A DNA stretch of 64,000 nt, taken from NCBI GenBank assembly GCA_039566865.1, contig CM076943.1, positions 43,966,663 through 44,030,662 on the forward strand, read 5' to 3'. Positions 35,401 to 49,900 of the stretch are shown here, one piece after another. Source of the stretch: Aurelia coerulea. Taxonomy: Eukaryota; Cnidaria; Scyphozoa; Semaeostomeae; Ulmaridae. A model generated the notes under the pieces. That model saw only the letters and a list, made by a program, of their open reading frames with translations, ran no database searches and was not told the origin of the DNA. Both the position numbers and the translations under genes were made by a program. Within the stretch, counting starts at the first letter, position 1, and each line of letters starts with the position of its first letter.

Positions 35401-38400
35401 TTTCGTATTTTTCGCGACATTGGCCGTCGTTAAGATCTACATATCTGCTGCGGGCATTTAATTTGGTTGGTTTAAAAGCCGATTGGGAGGCGATTCAATT
35501 AGCTTTTTTTCGGGTGTTATTAAATTACTTATTGCTCAGCTTTTGAAGCAGAGAAATAAAATGCCCGAGATTGATGTGTAGATATATCCTTCTTCTTTCG
35601 ATACATGCTCATGTTCGCTCTTGAAAGCAATTTCGGGTATGCACAATGAGCGCGCTAGCTACTTTGGTTTCAGAGAAACTTTTGCGGCCTTGTTTGTTTT
35701 AAATTTATGGTTGAGAGAATTTCCTTTATCTGCAGTCGCTAATCGCTTTGAATTGTGGTGTCAATCAAACACTACTGTTGCTATTGTATTACAAAAACCG
35801 GCCTTGTTGAACGAGACATAATCTACGCATTTCAGACATCCCTTGTAATGAGACAAGCAAGCGAAGCTTAGCATGCTATCGGAAGCCTGGGCCTAAGTGT
35901 TCTAGACCTTGCTTTCTTCTGAGATCTTGAATGGTTAGCCTCCGCAGTTGTGCCTGATTGCCGCAACTCTATACTTTTGCGGAGGATAAAGTTATTTGCT
36001 GCTACGGAGGACGTAGCGAAAGATAAACCTCTCGATTTTCGATTACAGATTACCGTATGTCTTTTATCCCTTTCTAGACTCAAATCCAACGCTTGTCTTG
36101 CTCTTGGTGATGTCACAACTTGTAACATCAACATGATCCAGGTTCGTATTCTGACCAAGTCAAATGCCTTTATACCGGGTGAATCAAAAATGTACCCTCC
36201 CCCCTTTGAATGGCCACTCCTCCCTGGATATCAATGCAATAATATAGGCAAGTATATTCAAATACCTCATAATTTAAAAGACAAATCCGGGGTTGGTATG
36301 TGTGTGATTGATTTTTCGCCTCTTTATTATAGCAAGCCTCTTTATCATGTTCTCGTGCATTGAAAATGGCATGAGAACTAGATAAAGAGGCTTGCTACGA
36401 TAAAGAAGCGAAAAAACCATCACACAGCCTCGTTTTCGTTTGCGCGATATGACGTCACTTCGCTCAAATTACTTATTTGAATACGTAATTTCACAAAGAG
36501 AAGGTGAAAAATAGTGAAAAGAAGTATCATACATCATTCATAGCAGTATTATCTTGGATTTTGTCATCAATCATACCAACCCCGGACTTGTCCTTTAAGA
36601 ACGGATTAGCCGATCAGGTAAATCTCGCAATAGATTTGAACATGTTCACTATTGAATGATCTACTGTCCAATAATATTGCCTTGAATACACCCAGGAAGC
36701 AGTAGCCTTTCAAACGGGGATTGTTTTTATCACTCAACCGGTGGTATAATTCTGGTAGGTATCTCCTAAACACTAATCATGAGCACCAGGAGATAAAATG
36801 AGTGTTTTCAATGGCCTAAGCTACGATGAAGGGCCTAAGCTACGATGAATGGCCTAAGCTACGATGAATGGCCTAAGCTACGATGAATGGCCTAAGCTAC
36901 GATGAATGGCCTAAGCTACTCTTATCGTCATGTAGTTAACTCATTCTGGTGTTAGGATGTAATGATGTAAATGTAAGCTGTAATGCGCCAATCACAAAGC
37001 ATAGGTTCCAAATCTTTATCTCGGCGTAAAAAGATGGGTGTAAAATTCACTGACCTATTTCTTCTGATTGAATGGCTTGAAAAAATTTTAGATTATTCTC
37101 TATAATTCTACCGTTAGACTTTCCAGAAAGTTTGAATATTTTTTCAAATTACAGCGTATCTTACATATCAACTCATTTGAGGATGTGACGTCATCAAATT
37201 TCTAAATAATAAACCAAGATTTTTGCTTGATACCATATTGTAGGCATTCATGAATTGTGGTTTTTTTCGAAATTGTTTCATGTTGCGTCAAACAATTTTG
37301 AAATTATGATGGTTTTAAGTTTTTTGAAAATCTTTCTTGAATCCTTGAAAAAGAAGAAAAACACTCTAATTCTGAAAATATTGAAGAATTCCGAAAAGTC
37401 CAACGGTAGAATTATAGAGAAATAGCTAAAGTTTCTTTGAAGTCATTCAGTTCAAAGAAATAGGTCACTCAGTTTTACACCAGCCTATTCAAAGATTTGG
37501 AACCTATGCTCAATCACAATGGCGAATTGTGTGCTGTCGCGCTGTCCCTCTTTTACGACTACGACTATTATTAGAACAATTTAAATTTGATTTAAGTGCC
37601 ATACATAGTGGGAACTTGCTGACTATAAGTCCTTTCCCACTATGGATGGCACGTAGTTTGTTAGCCTTGTTGCTTTTGTAACTAGTTGTTTTTTTTAATG
37701 AATAAAGAAGAAAAGATGTAATGACAACTTACTCAAGTTCTTCTTTGTCGTTTCCTAATCTCGCAATTACTCCCTAAATCCCATTTTCCAAGCCAACACA
37801 ATCACCAATCACAGCTCGAGTCTTTTTTCACCGCCATTATTCTAGATCAACGGTTTCTGAATGAAGCTTCGCTCCTCCGCAAGCAATCTTTCTAAAACAC
37901 AATGGCGGTCGGTTACGGTTGCATAGGCTCGGAAAATAAGATTTAAACAATAATTGCAAGATTAGAAAACGACGAAAAACAACTCTGGCAAGTTCCCATT
38001 ATATTCATTCATTCATTTTGTTCCATCTTCGGATCGAGGGTGGGATGCAATGTTTCTCCACTCATCACGATGGTATGCCACTCTTGTTGTCTCTGCATAT
38101 TTTAAGCCTGTCCACTTGTCGCTGTTGTTAAACCAGGTTGCCCTTGGCCTTCCTCTTCCTCTTCTGCCATTTACTTTTCCTTTTAACAAAGTTCGTTGTA
38201 TTGCGTTGTGTCCCATCGTATATTAATTGCAAATTGAAATCATTATGTCTCCTGTTGCTCATGCACTAATTGTGAGCATAGGGCTCAAATCTTTCAAATC
38301 TTTAAAAAGGTAGAGGAAAATTCTATTCCATTTTTTCTTTGAATCGAATAGCTTGAATTAACTTATAGAACTTTGCTGTAAATCTACCGTGGAGATTTTT

Positions 38401-41400
38401 TGATATCTGGATTTGTTTCAAAATGGCGGCGATTTAATGATTTTTGACAAAATTGATGGAAAATTTTGAAAGCGTTTAAATCATCGTACATCCTAAACCA
38501 AAGGAGGAAAAATCATATAACTTTCAAAAAAAACCATAGTTTATAAAGGCCTACAATATGGTGAAAAGCAGAAATCAATATCTTTTCTGGTTTAGGATTT
38601 AGAAATTTGATGACGTCATAGCCTCAAATTTGATAAATGCCGCCATTTTGAAAGTAATCAAGATATTAATAAATTTCCACGGCAGATTTACAGCAAAAAT
38701 GGCTGAGTTCCTTCCAAACCATTTAATTCAAAGGAAACTGTAATAAAATTTTACACCGACCTTTTTAAAGATTTGAGCCCTATGTTCTACTTGTGGCATA
38801 TCCATTCGAGTTGAGTTAAAACTTGCGATATCTGTCGAGATTTCGAGATATTTTTCCTCCATATAACCCACCGTATCTTGTATCTCGTTTGTTATCTACT
38901 GTATCTTGTTATTTTCGTCAGGGTGGAAATGCAGTGAATGTCGTGCCTTCGCATTTCGTCGTTCGTAAGTTGATGATCTTCTTTGTCTTTCATGAAACGA
39001 TTTATCCCATGAACTCTTGTTTTCGCTCCATCCCCTCTTATGATACTCACACAATACTATAGCAATATTCCGAGTGTCCCAAAAAATGTATACAGAGTTG
39101 GTTGACTCCAGCGATGTGAATTTAGCTTCAATCAATGGCTAATCACTCTCAAAATGTTCCTCCATAGTTAACTTAAACAAAGATACCTCGTTTGTTGGTA
39201 GTGGTGCTTTGAGAGCAGAAATATCAATCTTCACAGCTCAGATTTGCGTCCACTTGCAAACCAGAATTTTGGCCTTTTTTGGCCAAGCAAATTCCTGATG
39301 CACATTGAAATCAAGAACTGAAATTAATGAAAAATTAAGAGACTTCCCAATGGGTGACTGGGGGTGACTTCTGAAAAACATAATAACACAAGATCTAATA
39401 CTGTTCAAATTTTGTCAAGACTATCATTGATTTATGCGCTGCGCCTTAAGAAATTGCTTAGGCCAAAGGCTAAAGCTCTGGTTTGCAGGCAGAGGCAAAT
39501 TTGAGCTTTCAAGATTAACATGTCTGCTCTCAAAGCACCAATGCCAACAAACGAGGCATCTTTATTCAAGTTAACTATCGGTGAACATTTTTAGATTGAT
39601 TAGACATTGATTGAAGCTAGATTCACATCGCTGGAGTCAACCAAATCTGTATACATTTTTTTGGGACACCCGGTAAATGCCAGTTTCCATTCAGTGGAAT
39701 TTCCCCAAGCAATTGTGCAGAAAATGCTAATGTGATTAGTGATAATCTGTGTATCCTAAAGAAGGCTTTACCTTGCAAGAAATCTCAGCATTTATTTGAT
39801 TATTTTAATAGCATAAGATGTACTTTTTTGAGAAGTCGTTTGAATATTTTCGTAGCAACCAGTCAAAAACCCAATTTTTATATCAACAGGAATAGTCTTG
39901 ATTTTCCTTTTGATATACAGTTCATTATTATTAGAATTTAAGAATCACAAGAACTCATTAAAATGCTACCGGGTGAGTCAGAAAAAAGAATCCCCGCTTG
40001 GAAGGCCACTGCTCCATTAATATATAAAAACAATAATATTGAAAACTGTCTTGTTTTATTGCTAATATGTTCAATTAGGTTCAGTAATTTACCCGGCCTT
40101 AATCGGCCATTCCTTCCCGTCGATATGGGTGATTTTCTGCAGAAAGCCCCTTCAAAAAACCTGCAAAAACGAGTGAAAACAATGAGCAAATTTTCCTTCC
40201 TAAAATTGATGACACTCACATAAATTCATGTATTTTGTCCTCTTTGGAGAATAGAATCCCCCTGAATAGGTCATCGATACCAGGGGGAGGACTTGTTCAT
40301 CCTCCCAAGAGGATAGCACGTGCTAAAGCGTCCACAAGTCATTGCTGTAAGGCCATTGTAATGCAGATATGTTAGGGAAATTAGTTCACTATTTTGGGCA
40401 CGTTTTGAAGGTTTCTCGAAGAGGTTTTCTCGAGAAAATCCCTCATAATTTCAGAATGGAGCGGCCGATTTCAGTCAAGTAAATTTTATAATAGATTTGA
40501 ACATTTCTCCATAAAACTATATATTTGCCGATATCATCTTCTTGATATCTAGGGAGCCGTGACCTTTTAAACGGGGATCCCTTTTATTGACTCACCCGGT
40601 AGATACTGGTTGTTTAGAGACGTTCCGATGTTTGCTGAAATGTACCTGCTGACCAAATGAAACAAACTTTTAAATGTGCAAAACTATCTTCTCTCCAAGA
40701 CCCCGTTTACACGAGAAAAACTGGATCGATCCAGAACGGGATCGATCCAGTTTGGGATCGATCCCAGAATTTTTGCAGGTGTCTACGCGGGATCATCCAA
40801 AATTATGTTGTGTTCACACGGGATCGATCCAGGCACCATATCACATATCATTGATTACAGTGGCCCTAAAAAGCGAAACTTGTTGAAAAAATTACCAAAG
40901 ATCAATTATGTTGTCAATCTTAAAGATTCTTGAAGACAGTCAACTTTTTGTTTACTTTTGAGGAAATGTCGCTATTGGCTGGATCACCCCATATATCTCT
41001 TTTGTTTAGCAACAAAGGATATTGTTTAGCAACAAAGGATATTGCTCATTGACTGACATTGCCATGGAGTTAGCCAATCAAATCAGTTGAGAAGTATAGC
41101 GTGTGTGACATGTTGCACCAAGTGGAAATTCAACTAATGACTTCATTTTAAAGGGGCATTCCTCGAAAATTAAATGCATGCAGAGATTCATACCGTCATC
41201 CCGATCGAGAAACAGATTATGTCAGCCCTCGGAAATCGTTTTCCTTTCGTCGATCGCGCTTCTCAAACGTGAGATATGGAAGAAAACATATGGACAAATT
41301 TTAATTTCAATACCCTACCATTTTTCTGCAATGCTCTCGGCGAACAAGGGTAGCACATTTTCGTCAGTGTCCGTCGGTCGATTATCGGTGAATCTTGAAA

Positions 41401-44400
41401 GGCTCGTTGCACGTCGCCCGTTAAATTGAGTTTGAATGTCCTATTGTATTCGTTCATTCATGTGTTCACGGTCGACTTCGTGCAAGAGAATTGATCGGCT
41501 TTACCGAGAATTCTCGTTTTCTGTCTCTGATTCAAATTTGAGGATATGGCTGAGTTCTCGGTCTCTATTTTTAAAAATATCTGTTTCGTTTTTGGCCCGT
41601 TTGAACTTAATTCAAGTTGGAAAAACATTGGAAAATGTTTATAATGATAAGCATTTTCGTTTTAAAATCAAGCAACGCAGTTCACCGATATCCGGTTTTT
41701 TTCTGCGGAATGCCCCTTTAAAGTAAGAAACAGGACAAATTTATTGATTCAAGTTCTTTTTTTGCAGATGTTGACATAAGAATCTGTCATGCCGAAAATC
41801 TTTTAGTAAGTTACTGCTTTAACATTAATTTCAATTCTTTGCACATATATTTTAAATCTGTCATGCCGAAAATCTTTTAGTAAGTTACTGCTTTAACATT
41901 AGTTTCAATTCTTTGCACATATATCTTAAATCTGTCATGCCGAAAATCTTTTAGTAAGTTACTGCTTTAACATTAATTTCAATTCTTTGCACATATATTT
42001 TAAATCTGTCATGCCGAAAATCTTTTAGTAAGTTACTGCTTTAACATTAATTTCAATTCTTTGCACAAATTTGTAAATCAATTTGGATTTTATTTTATTT
42101 TGAATTCTAAGATATTCAAAAGAAATTAAATGAACACTGTTCATACAGACAACATGTCACGGTATATTTTGCGCTCGAATACACGTATTTTTTATAAGAA
42201 ACTGAGGTCCGGTGCTGGTAGGCAGTTTCTTAAACTTTTGGGCCATTTTGCTGCCAAAAGTTTCTCACGTGCTTTTTATATTTTTAATGCTTGAAGTGTA
42301 GAGTTACTTTTGTTTTGTCTAAACATGGGCGCCCACCTTGTAGGAAGTATGTTTATTCCCAGTACTGTAGAGCAATTAGTGTCCTGTGACCCAGTACAGA
42401 GAGTGTCCTAGAACCGTACCGTGACCAAGCAGTACACAGCGTCAGTCCTCTTAAGGTCAAGATGACGTATGAATAACTTTGTGGTTTCAAATTCCGGTGT
42501 TTATGTAACACGATATCAACTGTTATACGATCTGGCCACAGGGAATCAGACAGCATGATTTTTGATTTGTCAACTCTAACAGACGTTAGAATTTGAAAAT
42601 CCCTGTAACTAGAAAAACTTTATATTATGATATAATGATAAACACAGATTAACAGGCTAAAGGGTTCCCAAATTACTTAGTAAGATCTCAAAACAAGTAA
42701 ATAACATAATTCGCACTCAAGATAATCTCCAAACAATTGCTGTAACTGTACAGTGTCAAAACATATTTGAATGCGATAGGAAAATTAAAACTGCAAATAC
42801 AAAAGTTTCTTAGCGTTTTAAATTCCAGGTAGGGTTGTTTCTTAACTTTCGAAAAATTGAGCCTACCGTTTTCTTACAAAAATATACGTGTATCAGACTT
42901 AGAATGAACAAAGCCATTATGGTAGGGTGGGGTAATGTGGGTCTACGGGGTAAAGTGGGTCTACTGAGCTTTTCGCTAGAAATATGCTTCCTCGTTAAAT
43001 GGAAGAAAGGCTGGCTATTTTTCTTTTAATGTCTACATAATAAACTGCCTTTTTACATATAACATTCGTCTTAGATGTATCTCCACTCGTTTTATAAAAT
43101 AACTTTACTGAACGGCCTATTGTGCAAGAATTTCAAAGCCCAGGAAAACTTTCTCTTGCCACTGTTGTGTTGCTTTTCTGGTCAATTTAATGACCATGAG
43201 GTGAGAGTTTGGTCTTTTACAAATGAAATAACGTTTATTTCGAAGTCATTAACGCTATTGTTCTTTTTATTTTTATTTTTTAGCAGGTGGGGTAATATGG
43301 GCCTACTGAGAATTCAGCCATAATTCAAATTCAACGAAGTCTTGAATTGCTTAAAATTTTCGCACTTATATTCATCTTGCCAAGTTGTTTTCTGTCTAAA
43401 ATGCGAAAACGGGTTTCCTATTACCGCAGTTGCTGTCTTGTAACCAGTAAATTGGAGTAAACATACTGCAAACATCTTTATTTGACTGTTATTATCAAAT
43501 TCGATCATTGACTTGCAAGTCGCAACGATGGTTGATCACAGCATAATGACCGTAGTTTTATTTTCGTCGTGGGAACGGGATTGCTTGTGATAAAAGGCAA
43601 AGACTGTGATTTTATTGAATAGAGAATAGTTGGGAAATGTAAGTCCATTAATTTTTTTTAATCAATTAGCCTTTCATATTCCGATTTGGTACAAGTTTTG
43701 AAAATAGACCCACTTTTCCCGCTCGTCGGAAAAAATGGACCTATTTTAGTTGCCAAAAGAGAAAATTTTTTTAAAATATTTAACTGCCTTTATCAGAGCT
43801 GAGATTTTTTCCCAAGAAAGAAGAAGCACTGAATGTCAATTAAACGAAACTTTTGAAATGTTTGCATTTTAGTCTCGTTTTACCAGCTATCCATTTTGAG
43901 ATTTTGCTCATTTTAGACCCACATTACCCCACCCTACCCTACAAACAGAACGTTGCATTGGGATTTTGAGTGTGTCACGTATTTATGAAAATAATTCAGT
44001 TCTAATTTTCTACGAGAGAAGCTGAAATTCAATCCTCATTTAAAAACATAACAATTGTGTTGATATTTTCTCCAATTTTCAGCCAATAAACATTTGCTTT
44101 AAAGAGCCTTTGTAACTGGCGTGCTTTGTGAATATTATTATCATAAGAACATTTCTATAGCGCCATTTATCTACAGTAAAAATATATTCAAAGGCGTTCA
44201 AAGATAGACTGGCTACACAATCTCTGTATGCTCCTTAGAACTGATTTGTCGCTAATACAGAGACTTGTTGCCAAACAGTGTCTGAAATCGGACTAACTTG
44301 ATAGCCTCGTTTTCATAAGCGCTACATGCGTAAAACGCGGACCACGGAATTAATATTTTGGTTGTTGTTGCTGCTGTGATCAGTAATCATCAAAATATGA

Positions 44401-46949
44401 CTCAAGAAAACAACACATTGATACCAAGTTTTATTCATGTGAATTTGAAAGAATTTTAGACAGTTTATGACTCTGACAAAATTGAGCATGGACAGTGAAC
44501 ATAAATTTGAAATTTCAGAGGAGTCCAGAGTGACCAAAGATAAAGGAATCAAAGACTTGAGAAGATTAGACATTACATCATCATTATACATTATCATTAG
44601 CAAGCAGCTATAAGTGGTATCTGAAGTACAAGGAATTTTCAAGGGAACTGTTCTTTATATTTACTCCAAGTGATTTGCTGCATCAGATAGACAATCTCTC
44701 TCCAACAAAAGTGCCATCTAAATGCATACTGATACAAGGTCTGATAATAATGAAGCAGATATCTTGCTTTAAACAAACCCCTAAGGATTAAAAACATCAA
44801 CATCAATGTGATGAAGTAACAAGTACTTGTTAAATCACAAGCAAAAAAATTATATCACCCTTTCCTTTTCGTATGTGATCCAAACAGGGGGGGGGGGGGG
44901 GGGGGTTGGATCACATACGGAAGTTCCACAGTAAAGGTACCTGGGGATTTTTGGTCATGTTCACAAAAAACTATAAGAATTTTTTACTAAAATATCTAAA
45001 GATTGTTTTATTTGGCAAATCAAATGCATTCAAACCAAAACAACTGTTTAGGTGATAAAGTACAACAGCCCAACATAGCCAAGTAGCATGCTTGCACTTA
45101 GATACTATTAGAAATTGAAGTACACGAGCCAAATGAAAACGAAAAAATCACTAACCTGAACTTAGAGTAGGCCTACACTACACTACACTGCAGTGTACTG
45201 ACAGACTGAGACTGACACTCACGGCTGTCTTGAAAATGCCTCTCAAGTATTGCAACAGCATTACATTCTGCCATTTCCTGTTAGAGCACAAACAAATATC
45301 TCTTCCCAGTGCCCATTCTATCATGCCAAATGGCTGGCTAAATTCCTTCAGCTTCATTTGCTTCGTGGTCTTTAGGTCGATCAAGCTGCGATGACAGCGC
45401 CGGTCGCCATTGCTTCTTCTTGAAAAACTCAGACCAAACAGGCCTCTACTTCAAAGGGAGGTTTTCCAGTAGAAATAAGTAAAGAGAGGAAAAGTTGATT
45501 GGCTACAAAAAAATTTACTATTGTTTCAACCGAAATGCTCCAATCAGATTACAAGCCGGTTTTTCGTTCTGAAAATTCCGATTTGAGACACTCTCTGGCA
45601 ACTAGTCCCTCATTGAGCTGGCCATCAGCAACAACAACAACAGCGAAATCGAGGGACTAGTGTAGCTAGTCTAGTTCAAAGATTGCACAACACTGGTATC
45701 ACTTTTATCAATACAAAGACTTTCAGATGTTTACCATTTCTTTGAAATGATACTTGCTAGCTTCTGTAGTTTGTGCATGTAGGGTATATAGAAATATTTC
45801 AAACAAGCGTGTAGATTTAGAACTTTTTGATACGAAAGACCTGCTACCTAATTCCCTACAGGCCCAAACTACAGTAACTAGCAAGTAGAAATGATAAAGA
45901 AATGAAAGTATTTGATTGATAAAAATGATACTAATGTTGTGTAGTCATTAAACGACTGCTCGTGCAACATAATCCATTCCAATTCCCTCGTCATTTCGAG
46001 GAGCACTTTCTTTATTCTGCTAAGTTAAGTCTTTAGAAAATTTTATCACTGCTTTCCGTCCTTTTTGAGCAGTCCACAGGCAAAAAAATTTCAAGAAATC
46101 GTAAACATATCGATAAGTAGGCATCTGAAAAATCGACAAAAAATAACCAAGAATAATATAGGATATTGTAAAAACAAGAAATCAAAAATATTCGAAATTG
46201 GTCCAATGTATGATTTATCCTGGCCTCTCAGAAGTGGGAACCTTTTTCTGGCTCATCTGGTATGTTAACTGCTTTGTAGAAACTTCTTTTTTTTTATATC
46301 AATCTCTAAGAAAAAAAACTACAATACAAGAATCTGAGCCAATCATAGCGGGAAAAGACACATGGTCATCTAGTCCCCACTATGAATGACTCTTACAATA
46401 AATATAAACAATAATCTAATTTAACTAACAAAAGAACCCAATACCACACCACACTACTCCACACCAAAAGACACTAAACTATACAACGAGAAGACACTCT
46501 AGGTACAACGAGAAACCATGTAGAGCAGAGCGGCTCCTAGACTGAGGACATTCGTCTAAGTTTTGCTACATTGAATTAAATTGATATTTACTGTCCTGTT
46601 CTTCATCAAAGAAACTTCATTGATAGCCACGATTTTGTATTTGTGTATTCTGTTGGTAGAAATTTGAAGAAAAATTGAAAACATGGATAAAGAATGCTGG
46701 AGAGGGAGTATCTTATGAAATGGTTCAGGTAAGAACACAATACCATAAATTTTTTATTTCATATTTATGTGTTTCACATTTCAGTATTTATCTTAGGCGG
46801 TGTTGGCTTTCAAGCGGGCGTCCTATAATTAACATTGATGCGGACAACAAGCAGATAACGCCATGCCGTCGTACTGTCAAATCGCCAGCACAATTTGGAA
46901 TATGCATTTGCTGATTTTTGATGCATGCTAATACCAGTACCAGGCGTTA

Positions 46950-46981
<32 letters not shown>

Positions 46982-49900
46982 TATTTATTTATTTATATTG
47001 ATTCGTATTGATTCGTATTGATTCGTATTGATTCATATTGATTGAGGGCGGTAGGTTTGCCAAGTGATTAGCGCTCTCGCCTTCTGTGAAGAACGTTACC
47101 AGTTTGAGCCCTTGGCTGGCTATCTGGGAGTAGTACCACCTCCCATTGTGGGTTGACAGGGGGGTCCAGTCAGTGTTAAAGAGGGCCAGAGCAGAAATTT
47201 TGAAAAATACCCTCAAATGGTAGTATCATTTTTCAGAAACCCCAAATGGTAGTTCGTGGACCTAAAATTGGGCAATTTGGTAGCATCTAGTAGTGGAATT
47301 TTTCTGCAGTTTTTCAAAATTTTCTATTGTAAAAATTGATTGAACATAGCAAGAAAACTTCAAAATTCATTGATAATTATTGCTGCAACGACCATATTGC
47401 CATGCGGAGGAGCTTACTAAGTTGAAATCTTACAGCTGGCTAGGAATCTTGAAATACCCCCAGTTGGTAATATGTGTTTGACAAATAGGGCCATTTGGTA
47501 GCCATTTCGTAAGACCCTCAAATCGACTGGACCCCCTGTTAGGCCATAATGGGAGTACCCCCCCCCCCCGGGAGTACCACTGCTGATCCTAGAAAATTAT
47601 GCATGCTTCTCTCCTCAAAGAAGGTCGACTTCGGTGTGCGAGTCCTTCGACCAGACGATACACTAAAAACAAACTGATTTTCCTTCTCAGAAAGCTGATG
47701 CAGAGGAATTATCATCTGTTGATGAGAAAGATCCTTGGTGGTCAGCATTTACAGGGGCCTGCAAGAAAATGTAAGTTTTATTCTTTGCTACCGGGGAACA
47801 AACAAAACTTAGGTGTTTGAAAATTACTAGCACGTAGAATACAACATAGGGCTCAAATCTTTGAAAAGGTCGGTGTAAAATTCTATTGCAGTTTCCTCTG
47901 AATTAAATGGCTTGGAAGGAACTCAGCCTTTGTTGCTGTAAATCTGCCGTGGAAATTTATTGATATCTTGATTAGCTTCAATATGGCGGCATTTATTAAA
48001 TTTGAGGCTATGACGGCATCAAATTTCTAAATCCTAAACTAGAAGAGCTACAGATTTCTGCTTGCCACCATGTTCTAAACCTCCATAAACTATGGTTTTA
48101 TTGAAGGTTATGCAATGGTTCCTCTATTAGTTTAGGATTTGCGATGATTTAAATTTTTCAAAATTTTCCAAAATATTTCAAGTTTATCAAAGCAGGCTAT
48201 GACATCTGCTAGGCTATCCCCCGGGGGGGGGGGGGTGGGTCACTACCATATGTACCAGTACGGGATGTGCCATTTTTCGGAGTACCTTTTTTCAGGCTGA
48301 AAATAAATTTTAGGATGTCATTTTTGGTAACATCACAAATGAGCATAAATTTTAGGGTGTCATTTTGGAAGAAAAACGCTTCAGGGTATTGAATTTCATC
48401 TAATTTCAGATACTTGGTTAGAACTTCGAATTTTGGTCACAATTTTAGGGTATCTAATTTGAATGGCCCGTAAATTTTGGGGTATGGTTTTTTGAAAAAT
48501 TCATAAATTTTCGGGTATGATTTTGCAATCCAAATTGCACACCCCCGTCATCCGCCTATTGAAGGAACCCCCGGGGGGCTATCCTCTTTACGGACGGCAA
48601 CAGCATTCAAGTTGAATTTGTTAAAGATTTGTTTGTCTCTGTTGCAGGAATATGCAGCTTGAACGGGAAGTGTTTCCTGCTGGAACAGACAGTAAATATT
48701 TGCGTCAGGTTTGTGCTTCTTTAAGAGGTTTGTCCCTCTTGGTCTACCGGGTGTCCCAGAAAAAAACATGCAGATTTGGTTGGGTCCAGCGATCTGAATT
48801 TAGTTTTAATCAATGGCTGATCGCTCTCAAAACGTTCCTGATAGTTAGCTTGAACATAGATGCTTGTTTGTTGATATTGGTGCTTTCAGAGTAGAGATAT
48901 TAATCTTCAAAACTCAAATTTGCGTCTACCTCCAAACCGGAGCTTTGGTCTTAAAACACATCGAAATTAAAAACTGAGATCAAAGTAAATTTAAGAAACT
49001 GCGCGATGGCTGACTTCTAGCAAACAGGAAAAAGATGAGATCTAATACACTCATTTTTTTATAAGAAACCGCGTAAAAGAAACGGTAGGCTCAATTTGTC
49101 GAAAGATAAGAAACAACCCTACCTGAATTGAAAAAGCTAAGAAACTTCTGTAATTTACACTTTTAATTTTCTCATCGCACTCAAAAATATTTTGACACTG
49201 TACAGTTAAAGCAACTATGTTTGGACATTATTTTGAGTACAAATCATGTTATTTACTTGTTTTGAGATTTTTCTAAAGTAATTTGGAAGCCCTTTAGACA
49301 AAACAAAATTAACTCTACACTTCCGGAATTTAGATATAAGAAACACGTAAGAAACTTTTTGTAGCAAAAGGACCCAAAAATTTAAGAAACTGCCTACCAG
49401 CCCCGGACCTTAGTTTCCTATAAAAAAAGTGAGTGTATTGTTTAGATATTATAAGGATATTGTTAATTTATTCGCTGTGCTTCAAGAGTTTGCTCAGGCC
49501 AAAACGCTCAATCTATGGTTTTGAGGTGGACACAGATGTGAGCTTTCAAGATTAATTCTTTTGCTCCAATACCAACAAACGAGGTATGTATTGTCAAGTT
49601 AATTATCGAAGAACATTTTGAACAAGATCAACCATTGATGAAAACCAAATTCACATTGTTACCGGGTGTCCCAAGAAAAAGTACTCCCATTTGAAAAATC
49701 ACCAAAATTTGATTACACGGTCGATCTTCAATTTTCTTTTTTGTCAAGTAGATCAAATACCAAATTATTTTCCAATACATAGCTGATCTTGTAAGTGGTG
49801 TAAAAATGAACAAATTTAGCTCTTTTTAGGGCTACCTGGTTTTGAATCATACTGCAAAAAGCATTGATGATTGCCAATCCAATTTCTTTATGCGTGTAGA

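Noticed and set aside
41781..42069. CRISPR-like or satellite array
   Set aside because: The 74-bp units are contiguous tandem copies without variable spacers, they include an exon end, and the context is eukaryotic.
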